A stretch of DNA of 42,119 bases from an uncultured Oscillospiraceae bacterium. Its GTDB lineage: Bacteria > Bacillota_A > Clostridia > Oscillospirales > Oscillospiraceae. A model generated the notes under the pieces. It saw nothing but the letters and a program-made list of their open reading frames with translations. It made no database searches and was not told the origin of the DNA. The position numbers were made by a program, and so were the translations under genes. The stretch is taken from positions 1-42,119 of the forward strand of contig CAAFFR010000070.1 in the NCBI GenBank assembly GCA_900762245.1, in the 5' to 3' direction. Shown in pieces: positions 41,986-42,119 of this stretch; within the stretch, counting starts at the first letter, position 1, and the number at the start of each line of letters is the position of its first letter.

Positions 41986-42119
41986 CAGCTTGTCGAAAAT
42001 CCCCTTCGGGGCTTTCCGACAGTCTTTTTGCAGTCTGCTGCGCGCATAATTTGTTCGTCAAAGACGAACAAATTCCACACTTGCAGCCTGAGCGGTGTTT
42101 TCGTCCACGTACACGCCGC
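41986..42119 (+). repeat. 134-bp terminator-linked repeat, copy 2 (cut by the window end)
   Basis: Inverted relative to copy 1 at 36219-36352, so each copy reads downstream of its own gene. It starts with a terminator stem, GTCGAAAATCCCC/GGGGCTTTCCGAC, followed by a T run. The second hairpin has loop AAA where copy 1 (same reading direction) has GAA. Confidence 0.85.

Noticed and set aside
40583..42061. A 492-codon minus-strand frame opposite the symporter
   Set aside because: Antisense of an AGCS protein with all family motifs; starts in repeat copy 2.

Overview
The window reads as a chromosomal stretch of a spore-forming gut-type Clostridia (Oscillospiraceae-like is my guess) that carries a large block of mobile DNA. 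The basis is: Firmicutes-style AGGAGG ribosome sites, an N-terminal piece of the sporulation sigma factor sigK, a Tn4451-like mobilizable element, a tripartite tricarboxylate transporter, and convergent and divergent metabolic genes of higher G+C in the right third. No rRNA, tRNA or CRISPR array was seen.

Region 1 (about 1-22526) is an integrative mobilizable element. On the minus strand it has a large serine recombinase, a ParB-like protein, a MobV-type relaxase and a primase/helicase pair; on the plus strand a repressor overlaps a small sigma factor. At 8223-8260 there is a sequence that looks like a MobV (pMV158-type) oriT. The cargo is a ten-kilobase type I restriction-modification operon (hsdR...hsdS...hsdM) into which four A+T-richer genes have been inserted: a HEPN/Abi-like protein, an HNH-RecA-like ATPase fusion, a DUF2971 protein and a membrane protein. 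After it come a two-phosphoesterase module, a phd-doc toxin-antitoxin pair and a TnpV gene. The recombinase and tnpV share an identical upstream promoter motif.

Region 2 (22527-25933) is a 3.4-kb passenger segment with three genes (PRiA4_ORF3 family, a small hypothetical, an AAA_14/DUF4143 ATPase). It is flanked by 26-bp direct repeats (25/26 identical) whose right copy lies at the point where sigK is broken. sigK therefore appears to be interrupted by at least two elements in tandem, like the skin elements of Bacillus subtilis and Clostridioides difficile; the sigK 3' half must lie left of the window.

Region 3 (26223-36084) is a self-contained sigma-54 circuit for uptake and breakdown of an organic acid, probably a four-carbon or related acid sugar. 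A PrpR-type enhancer-binding regulator sits upstream of two operons, each with a perfect -24/-12 promoter sharing 22 identical bases: kinase (DUF1537) - class II aldolase - rpoN, and SAF-domain dehydrogenase - tctC - tctB - tctA. rpoN itself lies inside one of the operons it would transcribe. Clusters of the hexamer TGCAAC/GTTGCA mark likely regulator sites.

Region 4 (36100-42119) has a CPA2-type cation/proton antiporter, a GH31 glycosidase and an AGCS-family sodium/amino-acid symporter. Two copies of a 134-bp repeat, inverted relative to each other, each form the terminator region of the gene before it.
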